Origin: Phaeoceros laevis
Lineage: Eukaryota > Anthocerotophyta > Anthocerotopsida > Notothyladales
Length of the DNA: 20,891 bases
Assembly (NCBI GenBank): GCA_049999765.1
Contig: JBNGIQ010007374.1
Location: forward strand, 1-20,891
Direction of reading: 5' to 3'
A model generated the notes under the pieces. That model saw nothing but the letters and a program-made list of their open reading frames with translations. It was not told the DNA's origin and did not search any database. Below, in pieces: positions 7,680 through 17,419 of this stretch (positions within the stretch are counted from its first letter, which is position 1; each line of letters begins with the position of its first letter). A program made the translations under genes and the position numbers.

Positions 7680-9053
7680 ATGGAGGAAGCTAGCCAGGAT
7701 TTCGTCTACTTCACTATACTGGAGGACGTGTTCAGCAAAGCGAGGGATTATCCGAAGAGCTCGATTGCATGCAAGATGACCCAGAAAGTATGGAGGAACT
7801 TCCCGGAAGACTTGCAGCACATGGTGCTGCTGTGGCTTCCTGCCGCTAGCCAGGCGCGGTTGAGCAGGGTGTGCAGGCGTTGGAGGAAGCTTATGAAGTC
7901 TGCTTCCTTTCGAGAGAAGACAGCTGCTTTGGCCTGGAACTCTGGGGACTGCAAAGCCATTTTCACTGGAAAGCACAACACAAAATACCAGGTCATCGTG
8001 GATGCCGGTGGGGGCTCCAGTTGCAAAATGCGGAAGGTGAGTCTGGACACGTTCCCCTCTGACTTGCCTCATGATGTCCTGGCTCCAGTTTACTACGCCA
8101 ATCAATTCCAGTGGCTGGCTCACCGTGGCGTGCTGGCTGTGGCCGTGGAGGATGAGGATACCCTGCGGGTCTGCGTACTCGACCTGGCAGACGAGTCATG
8201 GCAGGAGCTGCCTCGGCTCATGCTTGAATCGCCTTGTGCTGAGCTCTCGGACCCTCGCAGCTGGGAGGCTTGCCTGTATGACGCTGCTTATGACCTACAG
8301 CAGCGGAGGTGGAGGTACAAAGTGTTTGTTTCGTGGGTACGCCAGGTGGGGGATGATGATGATGAAGATGAAGATTATGAGAACATGCGACCAAGAACGA
8401 GCTTTCATGTCTACTCAAGCACCACAAACAGCTGGACCATGCTTGCAGCTGCCTTGGAGCCTCTAGAGTTAGAGGCTGACCTGCCAGAGACGCTTCAGCC
8501 AGTCTACCTCCATGAATACGTGGTAGGTCAAGGCAGAACGGTCCATATCTATGCTAAGACCTTCTTTAATGTGAATGAGGATGAGGGGTCCGTGGACGTG
8601 CTGCGATTGAGCATGGAGGGCAGTGTTATTGCAACCCTGCCGGCTGTGCAAGGACTGCCTGAATGGGGAGGCGGGTGGCTGGTCTTGTTAGATGCTAGCC
8701 TAATTCCATTCTGTGTGTTCCGAGACTGCACAATATACAGATGCACATGGCTGCAATGGACCAAAACTACTAGCCTCCCACCGGAAATCAAGGCCAAGAT
8801 GTTGCATCTTGCGCATCAAGAGGGACGCCAGCGCTATCTCATGATCCATGCTCATATGCTTGACCCTATCATTTTCCTAGACGTTGAAGTTCCAGGTGGT
8901 CCTCAGATGGACGGTGTTTGTTATGCGTTGGCATATCACATAGTTGAAGATTCGTGGGAATTGATTGCTGGATATGTTGAAGATTCGTGGGAATTGATTG
9001 CTGGATATTCGGGGACAAGGTGCAAACACCCTACTATGTTTCTAAGCACATAG
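7680..9053 (+). CDS. F-box protein, single exon
   Basis: F-box proteins join a substrate to the SCF ubiquitin ligase through SKP1. From the ATG at 7680 the frame gives 457 residues. The F-box lies at about residues 38-77, with VWRNFPEDLQHMVLLWLP followed by LSRVCRRWRKLM. The remainder is the usual plant beta-propeller-like C-terminal part with tryptophan-spaced strands, such as VCVLDLADESWQELPRL, FHVYSSTTNSWTML and a kelch-like ending, so it probably binds a target. An acidic run GDDDDEDEDYE sits near residue 224. The frame stays open upstream to a start at 7542, but that leader has no F-box-like content, so I chose 7680. Near the C-terminus an 11-residue unit, VEDSWELIAGY, is exactly doubled. 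No stop or frameshift is seen. The target is unknown. Confidence 0.85.
   Translation: MEEASQDFVYFTILEDVFSKARDYPKSSIACKMTQKVWRNFPEDLQHMVLLWLPAASQARLSRVCRRWRKLMKSASFREKTAALAWNSGDCKAIFTGKHNTKYQVIVDAGGGSSCKMRKVSLDTFPSDLPHDVLAPVYYANQFQWLAHRGVLAVAVEDEDTLRVCVLDLADESWQELPRLMLESPCAELSDPRSWEACLYDAAYDLQQRRWRYKVFVSWVRQVGDDDDEDEDYENMRPRTSFHVYSSTTNSWTMLAAALEPLELEADLPETLQPVYLHEYVVGQGRTVHIYAKTFFNVNEDEGSVDVLRLSMEGSVIATLPAVQGLPEWGGGWLVLLDASLIPFCVFRDCTIYRCTWLQWTKTTSLPPEIKAKMLHLAHQEGRQRYLMIHAHMLDPIIFLDVEVPGGPQMDGVCYALAYHIVEDSWELIAGYVEDSWELIAGYSGTRCKHPTMFLST
8943..9008 (+). repeat. Exact 33-base tandem duplication in the F-box gene
   Basis: Two identical 33-base units (8943-8975 and 8976-9008) encode residues 422-432 and 433-443, each VEDSWELIAGY. 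The length is a multiple of three, so the frame is kept. The identity of the two units implies a recent duplication. Confidence 0.95.
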
Positions 9054-9114
9054 CACCCATCATTTAAGGGTGACCTCATGTGACTTGTAGGGTTGTCTCC
9101 CTTGGAAGGCCAGG

Positions 9115-9222
9115 GTTGCTACCCGTAGTCCAGTGTCCACAAGTGCTGCAGAAAAACCTGTAGTCCAGTGTCCTCCTCATTGTTGCTACCTGTAGTCCAG
9201 TGTCCACAAGTGCTGCAGAAAA
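9115..9222. repeat. 41-base direct repeat with a third partial copy
   Basis: Bases 9115-9155 and 9182-9222 share gttgctacc, gtagtccagtgtccacaagt and gctgcagaaaa with one difference. The spacer contains a shorter copy of cctgtagtccagtgtcc at 9157-9173. It lies just downstream of the F-box gene and encodes nothing that I recognise. Confidence 0.9.
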
Positions 9223-9399
9223 TGTGTCTTGGAGCTTGAAGCAAGCGGGTAAGCTGGCACTCCTGTGGGTTCCTCTCCTTAGAAGTTGGCCTGACACAGT
9301 AATTGAAGCAAACAGCTTGCTTACATTCACTTAGCTGGGTTGCACTGAGGTATAGTAGTAGCAGGGAGGATAAACTCATTTTACTCTCAGGCTGAGCTT

Positions 9400-9573
9400 A
9401 TTTTCCAGTTCAGGCTCGTCAACATAAAAAACACTTTGCGCGCATCTTCCAACTGGCCACATTTTGCATACATATTTACGAGGCAATTGCCTAGCTAGAA
9501 CTATGTCACCTTCAAGCAGTTCTCTTTCCACGATCTTCTTGTTGTGCCTACCACCACATAGCTGGTTGGTCAC
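9400..9573 (-). pseudogene. PPR protein relic 2 (single motif)
   Basis: On the minus strand one frame gives KIVERELLEGDIVLARQL. After a shift of frame the next frame reads LVNMYAKCGQLEDARKVF, the hallmark of a PPR L motif. The two halves join only with a frameshift, and no further motif is present on either side. The stretch at about 9421-9565 is repeated with small changes at 15318-15465, again within PPR sequence. Confidence 0.7.
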
Positions 9574-10997
9574 AGCCTAGGGAGATTGATTGAGCTTGCC
9601 CTCAAATGTATCCCCACGAGAAGATATTAAAATAAAGAGCTAGAACACGGACATCCCAGAGGCTGTTAAAGAACCTGCTGGCCATGCTAGAAACGAAATC
9701 GGGTACCGGTACCAACCACTGAAACAGAAGGACCACATGTACACGACTCCAGAGGTTCTTGATTGGATTGTTTCTCAGATCTAGTTGACCGAACTAACAA
9801 CTTGATCATCAAACCCAGCAGATTCACATAAACTATGACAAGGTACCTGCAGAAGCCAGCACTCAACCAAGGATGCAAGCATCATTCAAAAGGAGCAAGG
9901 ACTGGCGGTAGACATATCAGATGCTGTCCGGGACAGGATGTGGGAGAGACTATACAGGCAGGCAGGACTAGAATTGGGGTGACCATGGCCTAATACTTTT
10001 CCTTCCACCAGCCACTGGGTGTATAAAATCCTTCATACTCTAGATCTTCAGTGCAGCCTCTGACCCAGCGTTCTTGGTAAGGCTCCCCGCACTGTTGGAC
10101 ACCATACAACATGATATGTGGATGAATTGCTCCGGCTAACCGATTTCAAGCAAATTTACACCTAAAACAAATCCAGACCAGTCTGGACCCGTCCCTAATC
10201 CTTTCAGTTAGCAAGCAGTTCTGTACCACCCGTTTCCACTCCCAAGTACCAAAGATAACCTCCATAAATACACCACTGACCAGGCACAGAAGAGGATGAA
10301 CAGGGAACTCACAGTCAGCACCTTCTAACGACAAAATTTTGAGGCATTGCTAGCAGTTACACACCCAAGCTTTGCACATGTCAGGCAGAGGTTCTTGGAA
10401 CTGAGAAATCCGTTAGAAGTAACCTTTAGCAATGTAGGGGACATAAGTTTTAGATCCGAGGGGCTGGCCGTGATGCCTTCAACCAAAATACTAGGTCCCC
10501 CTTGAGGGTTGCTATCAGGAAAGCAACATACTAACAAACAACGTTAAACTGGAGGTAGGATAAAAAGTGTACTGACATCAGCTTGGAACATTCAGTATCA
10601 ACTCAGAGACTGAGATCTCATCTGCTCTGATGTTCTCAGGGTCCAAAGAATCCATGTAACACATGTGTCATGGCGTGCCCAAGTAGGTGATTTGAGGCGT
10701 CAAGGTTTATTTTTCTACAAGTCTGTAGCTAGGTTTCGTCCATGAAGCTACCAGGAACCTTGGTTAACTTGCTGTTATTGTGTATTATCCTTCAAGGTTA
10801 GAATACGTCCTCCCCCATGACAGGGCAGAGTGCATTCAGTCCATCCTAGATTTTGCAACCTGGGCACAGACCAAAATATAATCCCAGTGAGATATCTTGT
10901 ATCCTGGGTGCAACTTCGCAAAAGGATCATATCCGTTTTCCTGCAGAGGATAAATTGGACTGCACTTGACAGTCGACCCCTCCACTTGAAAAGCTGC
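9574..10997. other. Long stretch without a recognisable gene
   Basis: About 1.4 kb with no family I can name. Minus-strand frames at 10146-10334 and 10325-10537 have some protein-like composition (for example GGPSILVEGITASPSDLK in the second). They could be exons, but I could not connect them by splice sites. A perfect 12-base palindrome GGTACCGGTACC lies near 9701-9713. Confidence 0.35.
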
Positions 10998-11369
10998 TCA
11001 AACGATCTTCATAGAACTTGATGATTCTCTGCACCATGGCGTGCAAAGGGAATCGTGAAGAAATCTTGCATTGATGCACCTCTCCTGCAAGTGATCAGCT
11101 GGAGCGCCAGCCATTAGATGTGGGCAGTCCAGGCCTAAACCATCACTTGCCCCTGAGAGGCTGCCGGCACTGGCAAACCATGAAACTGGACAGTCACCAA
11201 GTTGAACATAAAAGAACCAGGCCAACTCTTCAAAGCTCAATCCCAACAGAAACGATGGCAATTTGTTTGAACAGTACCTGGTCCGCCCATCTGCAGTCCA
11301 GAAGGGAGAGCTCCTGCAGGGGCTCCAAACTTGATCCACGCATCTTATGGCACAGCTAAATGGCCTCAC
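10998..11369 (-). other. Open frame of uncertain status
   Basis: A 123-residue frame on the minus strand contains KLPSFLLGLSFEELAWFFYV and GLDCPHLMAGAPADH. I recognise no family and see no partner exon. The composition, with many cysteines and tryptophans, is not clearly that of a real protein. It is recorded because no other feature explains this interval; it may be noise. Confidence 0.15.
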
Positions 11370-11407
11370 TAGGTTTCCAGAGTGCAGTATGCGCAGAGAT
11401 GATGGAA

Positions 11408-11535
11408 CGCCACCAGACGACCTTCAGGATATTTATTGTATGGTGAGACTTTTTCTCAGATCCTACACGGTGGGTGCCCAGGACAACAGATGGATGAAGC
11501 GAAATTTTCAAGATCCTGATTTTAAGCACAACCTT
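11408..11535 (+). repeat. Dispersed repeat, copy 2 (matches 7018-7120)
   Basis: This copy carries the same ordered phrases as the copy at 7018-7120, including tttttctcagatcct, ggacaacagatggatgaagcgaa and ttttaagca, separated by small insertions and deletions. It ends shortly before PPR relic 3. Confidence 0.65.
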
Positions 11536-11584
11536 GGATCCTTGTTGGTCTCCCACCCTGTGACTAAAGAATCGGCACAGGGCT

Positions 11585-12140
11585 GAATGGAGTGGAAGTC
11601 CTGAATGCAAGTGCTGGGGACTTAGCTGCCGGCAAGGACGTCGATGCTCATACTCTTGGGAGTCCAGAGAAGCAAGATATTTATGTCCAAAACTGCCTGA
11701 TTGATATTCATGCAAAGTGTCGCTGCTTAGAGGATGCTGGCAGAGGGCGCGAGACACTTCCGCCAAAGAGATGTGGTGACATGGACCACAATGATTGGAG
11801 GGTATCCTCAAGGGATGGGTGAGGAGGCCCCCGTAGCCTTTAAACTCGTAGGCATGCAACAGGAAGGCCTCACTCGTGCAGATTGTGTTACATGTGTATG
11901 TGCCTAAAAGCCTGTGCTAGTGTCGATGCAGTAGCTCTGGATTCATGAGGGAAAGCAGCTGCACCCACAGATTTGAAGGACGAGGACTCCAAGATGATGA
12001 AGCTCTAGGCGGCAGCTTGGTTATCACGTATGCTAGAGGATGCTCACAGCGTGTTTGACACACTTGGAACCGCAAAAACATCATGCGGTGACATGGACCG
12101 CCATGATTGCAGGGTATGCCATGGACTATCTATGTCAGAA
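11585..12140 (+). pseudogene. PPR protein relic 3
   Basis: The plus strand encodes NASAGDLAAGKDVDAH and QDIYVQNCLIDIHAKC, then RCLEDAGR. In other frames it shows a decayed VTWTTMIGGY-like motif (gtgacatggaccacaatgat), GMQQEGLTRADCVTCV and a second LEDAHSVFDTLG motif followed by another gacatggaccgccatgatt. Two or more PLS-type PPR units are therefore present, broken by at least four stops and frame changes. Weak PPR-like sequence may continue to about 12400. Confidence 0.7.
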
Positions 12141-12572
12141 GAGGTTGCTCATGGCAGGTCCAAACTTGAGTGGACGTATTGCAGCATGTACACCTGGTCC
12201 TACCTATACATCATGTGCACCTCCTGCTTGCTACACAACCCCGGCCATGAGGTCATGCGAATTATCAGGTTCGAGTGATCTGGGAACCCATCAAGTTCGT
12301 GTCCAGTGGAGTCTGCTGCTTGAAGGACCAAGCACCTGATGCGGTTACGGTTGTGACAACGATGCAGCTGGAGATGGCAGTGTTCAGAGGTGTGCACTGC
12401 AGTGCTTGAGAGGCACTGTAAAGGATTTGTGTCAAGAATGGGGCTATATCAAGGGCACTGGCTTGAGAAGGGAGGAACTGGAATTGTTGGATGGCGAAAA
12501 GTGCTCAGCCTAACATCGTTGCTTCCGTCAAGTAGGGACCAGTTCTTTCAGCCTGGCGCACTACTAATTAAT
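12141..12572. other. Decayed sequence, possibly more PPR remains
   Basis: One plus-strand frame reads PDAVTVVTTMQLEMAV and then a stop, which faintly recalls a PPR motif start. Nothing else is recognisable before the minus-strand PPR relic begins at 12573. Confidence 0.25.
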
Positions 12573-13343
12573 AACTTCACTCCCAGTATGCTTGCTCCCC
12601 AACTAAAAATGTATGAACCACTCCGCCCTTGTCGGTCCACCAGCTCTGGCCTGGATGCTTCCGCGCCCCGAATTTCACTCTCATTGCCTGCATCTCCTCG
12701 GCCTCCTCCCACCTCTCAGCTCCCGCATAAATGTTTGACATCAAGACATAGGATGCTACATCCTTTTCATCTATACTGTGCCATTATCTGAGCTCATAGC
12801 CTTGAACAACATTTGGCATTTGTCCACTAGACCTACATGACTGCATGCAGACAGCACACCCAAGAATGCGGTGCTGTTTGGGTGAACGACTTCCTGCCTC
12901 ATCCTGTCAACCAGGTCGAAGGTGATTTCAATGTCTCCTTGGCGTGCATATCCTGCAATTAGTGCGCTCCATGCCACAACGTCCCTCACAGGTAGCGAAT
13001 CAAATACATGCTGTGCATCCTCCAACCACCCACACTTGGCGTACATGCTACTAAGCACGGGCCCACAACAACATCGCCTTGCAAACTTCCATGTTCAATC
13101 TCGGTATGGAGCTGCACTCCCAGAGTCAGAGCTGATGCAGTTGCGCATGCCTGCAGGAGGCATATGTAGGCATGTGTAAGCCATCATGTCGTACGTAGCT
13201 GCCCTGCCCACAGGAAGACGGTCCTGAAGACAAAGTTGGATAGCTACCCGCATACCCAAACCAAATTCTTGTGCTTCTTCCTCCTCCAAAGCCCGGACAG
13301 TTTGAGTGTGGCACAGTTTCGAGAAGGGTTGCATCAAGGACAC
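12573..13343 (-). pseudogene. PPR protein relic 4 (PLS motifs plus E domain)
   Basis: Read on the minus strand the piece gives FGLGMRVAIQLCLQDRLP and YDMMAYTCL. A frame change leads to a LQACATASALTLGVQLHTEI-like segment. It then gives the well-kept SSMYAKCGWLEDAQHVFDSL, VRDVVAWSALIAGYARQGD and STAFLGVLSACSHVGLVD, followed by a stop. After the stop, YVLMSNIYAGAERWEEAEEM and GGVVHTFLVGEQ mark the E and E+ domains. The part of the E domain that should join them is deleted. E-domain PPR proteins act in organellar RNA editing. The two internal frame breaks and the deletion make this a pseudogene. No DYW domain follows. Confidence 0.8.
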
Positions 13344-13843
13344 TCATCACGATGGTCTTTGGTGTGTCGCACCTGGAGCAGATTGATCATCTTCAAAATG
13401 TGAGTTGTCCACAGAACGATGAGGCCTCCAAACCCTGACTGCAAATCATCAACGATCTCAAATTCTTGAGGCAGTTGTTTACTCACCCAAGATGAGCTGC
13501 TCGTACTTTGTAACACCGGTCCGTCTTGTGAACAATTTCTCGGAGGCAGCTCAATAGTTGACGCAAAACAAGCCCTCACTGAAGACGCAAAGCCGCCTTG
13601 ACCAAATGAAACATGTCAAATCAAAGCAAACTGGACAAGTTTCCTACCCCGTGAGACAAACGGACTTGAGGCTTACCCAGACTGCTGCACATCAAGAGAG
13701 GCGGTGCGCACCAACTGGGCGATACGGCAATCTGACCCTGGCAGTGCATTAGGTTTTGTATGCTGTGCAGGACTTCAAGCTGCATGAGACATTCAAACAA
13801 AAACATGCTTTTTGGAATTGATTTGGGTCCCCAGAGGGGAGGT
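13344..13843. other. Interval between PPR relic 4 and the U2 gene
   Basis: The right end is the 3' flank of the U2 snRNA gene, where a plant snRNA 3' box might be expected. I do not see a clean match to the CA-N-AGTNNAA consensus. The minus-strand frame at 13334-13579 has no recognisable pattern. Confidence 0.4.
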
Positions 13844-14039
13844 GGGGTGCGCCAGGCAATGGAGATAGTGCCATACCAGAGCGACGCGCGCAGGACCGGG
13901 GTAGCAAGCTACCGCATTGGCCCTGCCCCCTGAAAGAAATTAGATTAATATCATGCGGATCGATGATCCACGTATCAGATATTAAACTGATAAGAACAGA
14001 TACTACACTTGATCTTAGCCAAAAGGCCGAGAAAGGTAT
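13844..14039 (-). ncRNA. U2: U2 spliceosomal snRNA
   Basis: U2 snRNA pairs with the intron branch point in the spliceosome. The minus strand from 14039 begins ATACCTTTCTCGGCCTTTTG, the invariant U2 5' end. It continues through the branch-point pairing element GTGTAGTATC and the stem IIa segment. Stem IIb forms from GTGGATC and GATCCGC, with a three-base loop. Stem III forms from GCAGGGCC and GGTCCTGC, enclosing GGTAGC-TT-GCTACC. Stem IV is GGTATGGCACTATC. The end near GCACCCC gives about 196 bases, the usual plant length. The single-stranded Sm-binding stretch reads AATTTCTTTC, with a C breaking the expected run of U. All helices can form, so the gene may be active, but the Sm site is odd. 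The 3' end is set by length and pattern, within a few bases. Confidence 0.95.
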
Positions 14040-14100
14040 ACCTCCGAAGATTCTCAGCCGAGGTTACTAGCTGGTGTTCGGGTATGTGTATATTCCTGCT

Positions 14101-14111
14101 CGATATGGGGT
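14101..14111 (-). promoter_or_regulatory. Upstream sequence element (USE) of the U2 gene
   Basis: On the minus strand these bases read ACCCCATATCG, two changes from the plant snRNA element RTCCCACATCG. They lie 62-72 bases before the U2 start, the usual place. A TATA-like ATATACAC occurs at about 14085-14092, some 50 bases before the start, which is further than the usual 30 or so. Confidence 0.6.
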
Positions 14112-14354
14112 ATTTATTTACACAAACCTTGTGCAGGTTTGATGGCAAGTCCACGCTGGCTGTCCAGCTCAGAGTAAGGCACGATTGGATCTGGGCTCTG
14201 GATAGAAACTACGAAGGAAGTTGAGTTGGGCACGACTGACACATTTCGCGACAAAGGCCCTCAGCAATGTTCTAATAAATGTGCTTTGCGTTACCAGTAC
14301 TTCTGAGCCCTGGGAAGATCAAAGTAGCAGACCGACGATTCCTCAATTGAGCAC

Positions 14355-14456
14355 GTAGCAGCTCTGCGGAGACAGAACGAAACTGCCAGTAGCAGCTCTG
14401 CGGAGACAGAACGAAACTGCCAGTAGCAGCTCCGCGGAGACAGAACGAAACTGCCA
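14355..14456. repeat. Three 34-base tandem repeats
   Basis: Units at 14355-14388, 14389-14422 and 14423-14456 begin gtagcagct and end aaactgcca. The third differs by one base. They interrupt PPR relic 5 directly after its GVYGTM segment, so the array arose within the dead gene. Confidence 0.95.
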
Positions 14457-15475
14457 GCTAATGTCATAGTGCCGTAAACGCCCAAGGCTTCTTCAGCCAT
14501 TCCTTGCTGGGCATAGCCTGAAATCATGGTATTCCAGGTCACCAAGTTCTTCTGGGAAAGCTTGTCAAAAACTCTCTTCAGGAGCAGTCTCTATGCTTCC
14601 CCTACATGCTGACCAAGTTGGCGCCGACAATCACATCATCTTGGAGTACTCGTTCTTGTATCTGTGCATGGAGCTGCCTTCCATGATGCAGAGCTGCTTG
14701 ACCTACACTTGCACTTGCCTGCAGGAGGCATTGTCCAAATGTGACGAAAACGGGAGGAGTAAGACCTGCTTGTTGCATTGTACATCGTAAGAGCTTCCTG
14801 ACCCATCCCTGCTGGACATAGCCTGTGATCATAGCAGCTGTGCACGTCACCACATTTTTCTGAGAAAGTCTGTCAAACACTCTATAAGCATCCTCTAAGC
14901 TGCCGCACTTTGCATACATGTTGACCAAGCTGGCACGCTGGCACCTACAACCACATCATCTTGCAGTCCTTGTTCCTTATCTGTGCATGGAGCAGTTTTC
15001 CCGGATGCAAGCTCCGCCTACACTCGCACATGCCTGCAGGAGGCATACGAATGTGACACAAGTTCGGTTTTGTGATACTTTCTTTTTGCATACTACTGTA
15101 AAGACCGAGGGCTTCGTGACCCATCCCCTGCTTTGCATAACCTGCAATCATGGCGGTCCATGCGACCACATCTTTTCAGGAAGTTCGTCAAACGCTCGTT
15201 GAACATGCTCTAGGCACCATTTGAAGACAGAGTAGAAGAGATCGTTTCGGTGTATGACATCCTAGCTCCACCGGAAGGCTCAAAAACGTCCACAGTCCAC
15301 TCTCACAAAGTGTTTTTGATGTCAACACACTTTGCGCGCATCTTCCAACTGGCCACATTTTGCATACAGATTGACGAGGCAATTGCCTAGCTAGTACTGT
15401 GTCACCTTCAAACAGTTATCTTTCCACGATCCCTGTTGTTGTGCACGCCCCCACCGCATAGCTGGTTGGCTTGCA
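14457..15475 (-). pseudogene. PPR protein relic 5 (longest array of motifs)
   Basis: From right to left on the minus strand there is a LVN-YAKCGQLEDARKV motif (about 15465-15318). Next come a HVQRAFDELPEK segment, then VAWTAMIAGYAKQGMGHEAL and PGKLLHAQIRNKDCKMM. These are followed by VNMYAKCGSLEDAYRVFDRL, SQKNVVT, LLQASASVGQAALHHG, RQLHAQIQERVLQDDVIVG and ANLVSM-stop. The last part is KLSQKNLVTWNTMISGYAQQ followed by GMAEEALGVYGTM. These are four or more consecutive PLS units of one gene, read in at least three frames with several stops. The left end is cut off by the 34-base tandem repeats. No start or signal for organelle import is visible. Confidence 0.8.
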
Positions 15476-15944
15476 ATTCCGGTGATACAGATCATCTTGT
15501 TAAGCCACTGGGACTAACGCCTCCAGATAATTGGACGTCAGCTTTCACCTCAGAGGAGCGCTGGCACTTCCAGTGTGTCTGGACGCTTTCTCCACGCCCG
15601 ATCCGCAATCCGTAGCTACAGTAGGAACACAAACAGGTGGTCCCAACACGTTGTCTTTTGGGTCAGTTTACAAAGCAATCACCTTGAAATTGTGCTATGC
15701 AAGGCTTACAAGCTTTCTTGGTGCGCTCGAATCAGGGCATCCCTGCTTGCCCTTTTACCCAAGCTCACGAGTTGGCAAGGTTTGCAGCATTTTTTCGTCT
15801 TCATCAAGATGGCCAAGAAGGTCAACCATGCAATTATAGTGGGAAACCGTGGGAGTGAGTTAGGCCCGGGTCTTCCCTCATTCGGAAATACTGCTGACTG
15901 CTGACCCTCTTTCACCAGGCCTTCAGAACTGCATGCCACAATAA
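15476..15944. other. Interval between two PPR relics, little recognisable
   Basis: The minus strand shows IVACSSEGLVKEGQQ near 15915-15955, which may be a decayed PPR SACSHAGLV motif in the opposite direction to relic 6. No other feature is supported. Confidence 0.3.
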
Positions 15945-16523
15945 GGCAAGAGTTAAGGGGATATAGAGCGGGGAGCATGGTGTTTTGAAAGTCTTGTTGA
16001 GCTGGATCCTCAGACTGCCTCTGCATATGTGCTCATGGCCAATATCTACGCAGGTGCAGATAGGTGAACGGATGTAGATAGAATCTAAAGGTTGAGAATG
16101 TTGGCTGGAGCTAACAAGAAACCTGCAGTGGCAGGCATTGAGGTGAACAAGCAGGTGCACACATTTGTTGTGGGGGAAGAAAGGGGTGACCTTTCATGCA
16201 AGGTTCAGAGCACAAATGAACGTTTGAAGGAGGAAGGGAACCATGTACCACACACCAAGCTGGTGTTGAAGCCAGACAGTGTCTGAGAAGGAGAAGGAAG
16301 ATCAACTTGTAGGCATGCTGAGAAGCTAGCTTTGGCGTTTGGTCTCTTGAACACTCCCGACGGCACACCTCTCGGGTAACCAAAAACCTGCGGATGTGCA
16401 GGGACTGCCACTCTTCCACCGAGATTATGTCAAGGGTGGGAAAAAGGAACATCGTTGTAAGGGATGCATACTGTGTGCATCGATTCGAGACAGGGTCCTG
16501 TAGCTGTAAGGGTCGACATTGAG
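15945..16523 (+). pseudogene. PPR relic 6: E, E+ and DYW C-terminal domains, broken
   Basis: DYW domains are the cytidine deaminases of plant organellar RNA editing. The plus strand gives GDIERGAWCFESLVELDPQ and AYVLMANIYAGADR, then a stop. It continues with GIEVNKQVHTFVVGEE and RLKEEGNHVPHT, another stop, then HAEKLALAFGLLNTPDGTPL with the zinc-site HxE. After a one-base shift come VTKNLRMCRDCHSSTEIMSR with the CxxC, RNIVVRDAYCVHRFETGSCSC and KGRH-stop, where GDYW would be expected. The deaminase zinc residues are all present but split over two frames with at least three stops. The upstream PPR motifs are absent, so the piece cannot make an editing factor. Confidence 0.85.
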
Positions 16524-16713
16524 CGAGAAAACAGTCTACCGCATCCATCATCATTTACTAAGCACCTTCAGGGAAGCAAGGGAGATTTGTTTGGAGCTGA
16601 AAGGTCCTCCCAAGTTGATTGAGGAGCTGAAGGCTATTTTGAAGGGTTCCAACATGCCCTGGCAAGGGGATGAGGGTGATGAAATCTGGCAGCAAGCATG
16701 GACAGCAATCTAG
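16519..16713 (+). other. Small open frame after the DYW relic, uncertain
   Basis: The frame contains TFREAREICLELKGPPKLIE and MPWQGDEGDEIWQQAW, with a helical and acidic composition that could be coding. I recognise no family and see no splice partner. Confidence 0.2.
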
Positions 16714-17419
16714 AAAGTTTGGGATCCAAGTGGAATTGCTTTCTGTTGAGCTTGTGCGTTCTTGCTGGTCATGGCTATGCTGGGAGGCAGACAACTGCTC
16801 ACCACTGGCATTTTGTCTATCACGCAATAGCAGTATGCAAAAACTATTTCGTGAATCAGATGTCTTGAGTCTGCTCAAGAGAGCAATCTCTGGCCCAACA
16901 CACTGTGTTCCGAATTGTTCATGTGCCGTGTGGATAAAGGGTTACTACCAGTGAGCAAATGTAGGTTACCGTTGACTTAATGGCAGCAATAACCAGATTG
17001 CAAAAGGAAGACTTGTCTTACGAACATGTGTTCCTAAACACACAAAAGCTCAGATGGTTGCTAGTTGCAACCCCACTCTAGCCAGCCTACCTTTGTTACA
17101 CCCTGGGATAGTCAGCACAAGGCCTGGCTAGCCGACTCTCTCCTCAGAGTCATCACCAGTTGTTCGTCAGTATGGAAGAGGACACAAGCTCTTGAAAACT
17201 GTTCAGACGAACATGAGCTCCTGTAGGCTGCAGTCAACTGTCGTGGATTCCACTGTTTTTCTGAAGGACGCAAAAAGCTCAAAGACCATTCATTCACTAC
17301 TACAATGTCAGCGTCCGAACTACGCCTGTCTCATGGTCACAAAGTCCGATCAGTCTGACTTGACTAATTACACATAGATCTACAGTCCGAATTCAGTCCG
17401 TCTCATGGTCACACCACAT
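16714..17419. other. No gene recognised
   Basis: This stretch holds short frames only. The phrase gtctcatggtcaca occurs at 17328-17341 and again at 17400-17413, with gtccgaa before each, so a repeat of about 72 bases may precede the tandem pair at 17420. Confidence 0.4.

Noticed and set aside
7671-8123. Minus-strand frame of 150 residues under the F-box gene
   Set aside because: It is a shadow of the F-box coding frame, which has the domain and a full-length product.
14355-14456. CRISPR-like array
   Set aside because: The 34-base units are head-to-tail with no unique spacers, and the genome is eukaryotic.
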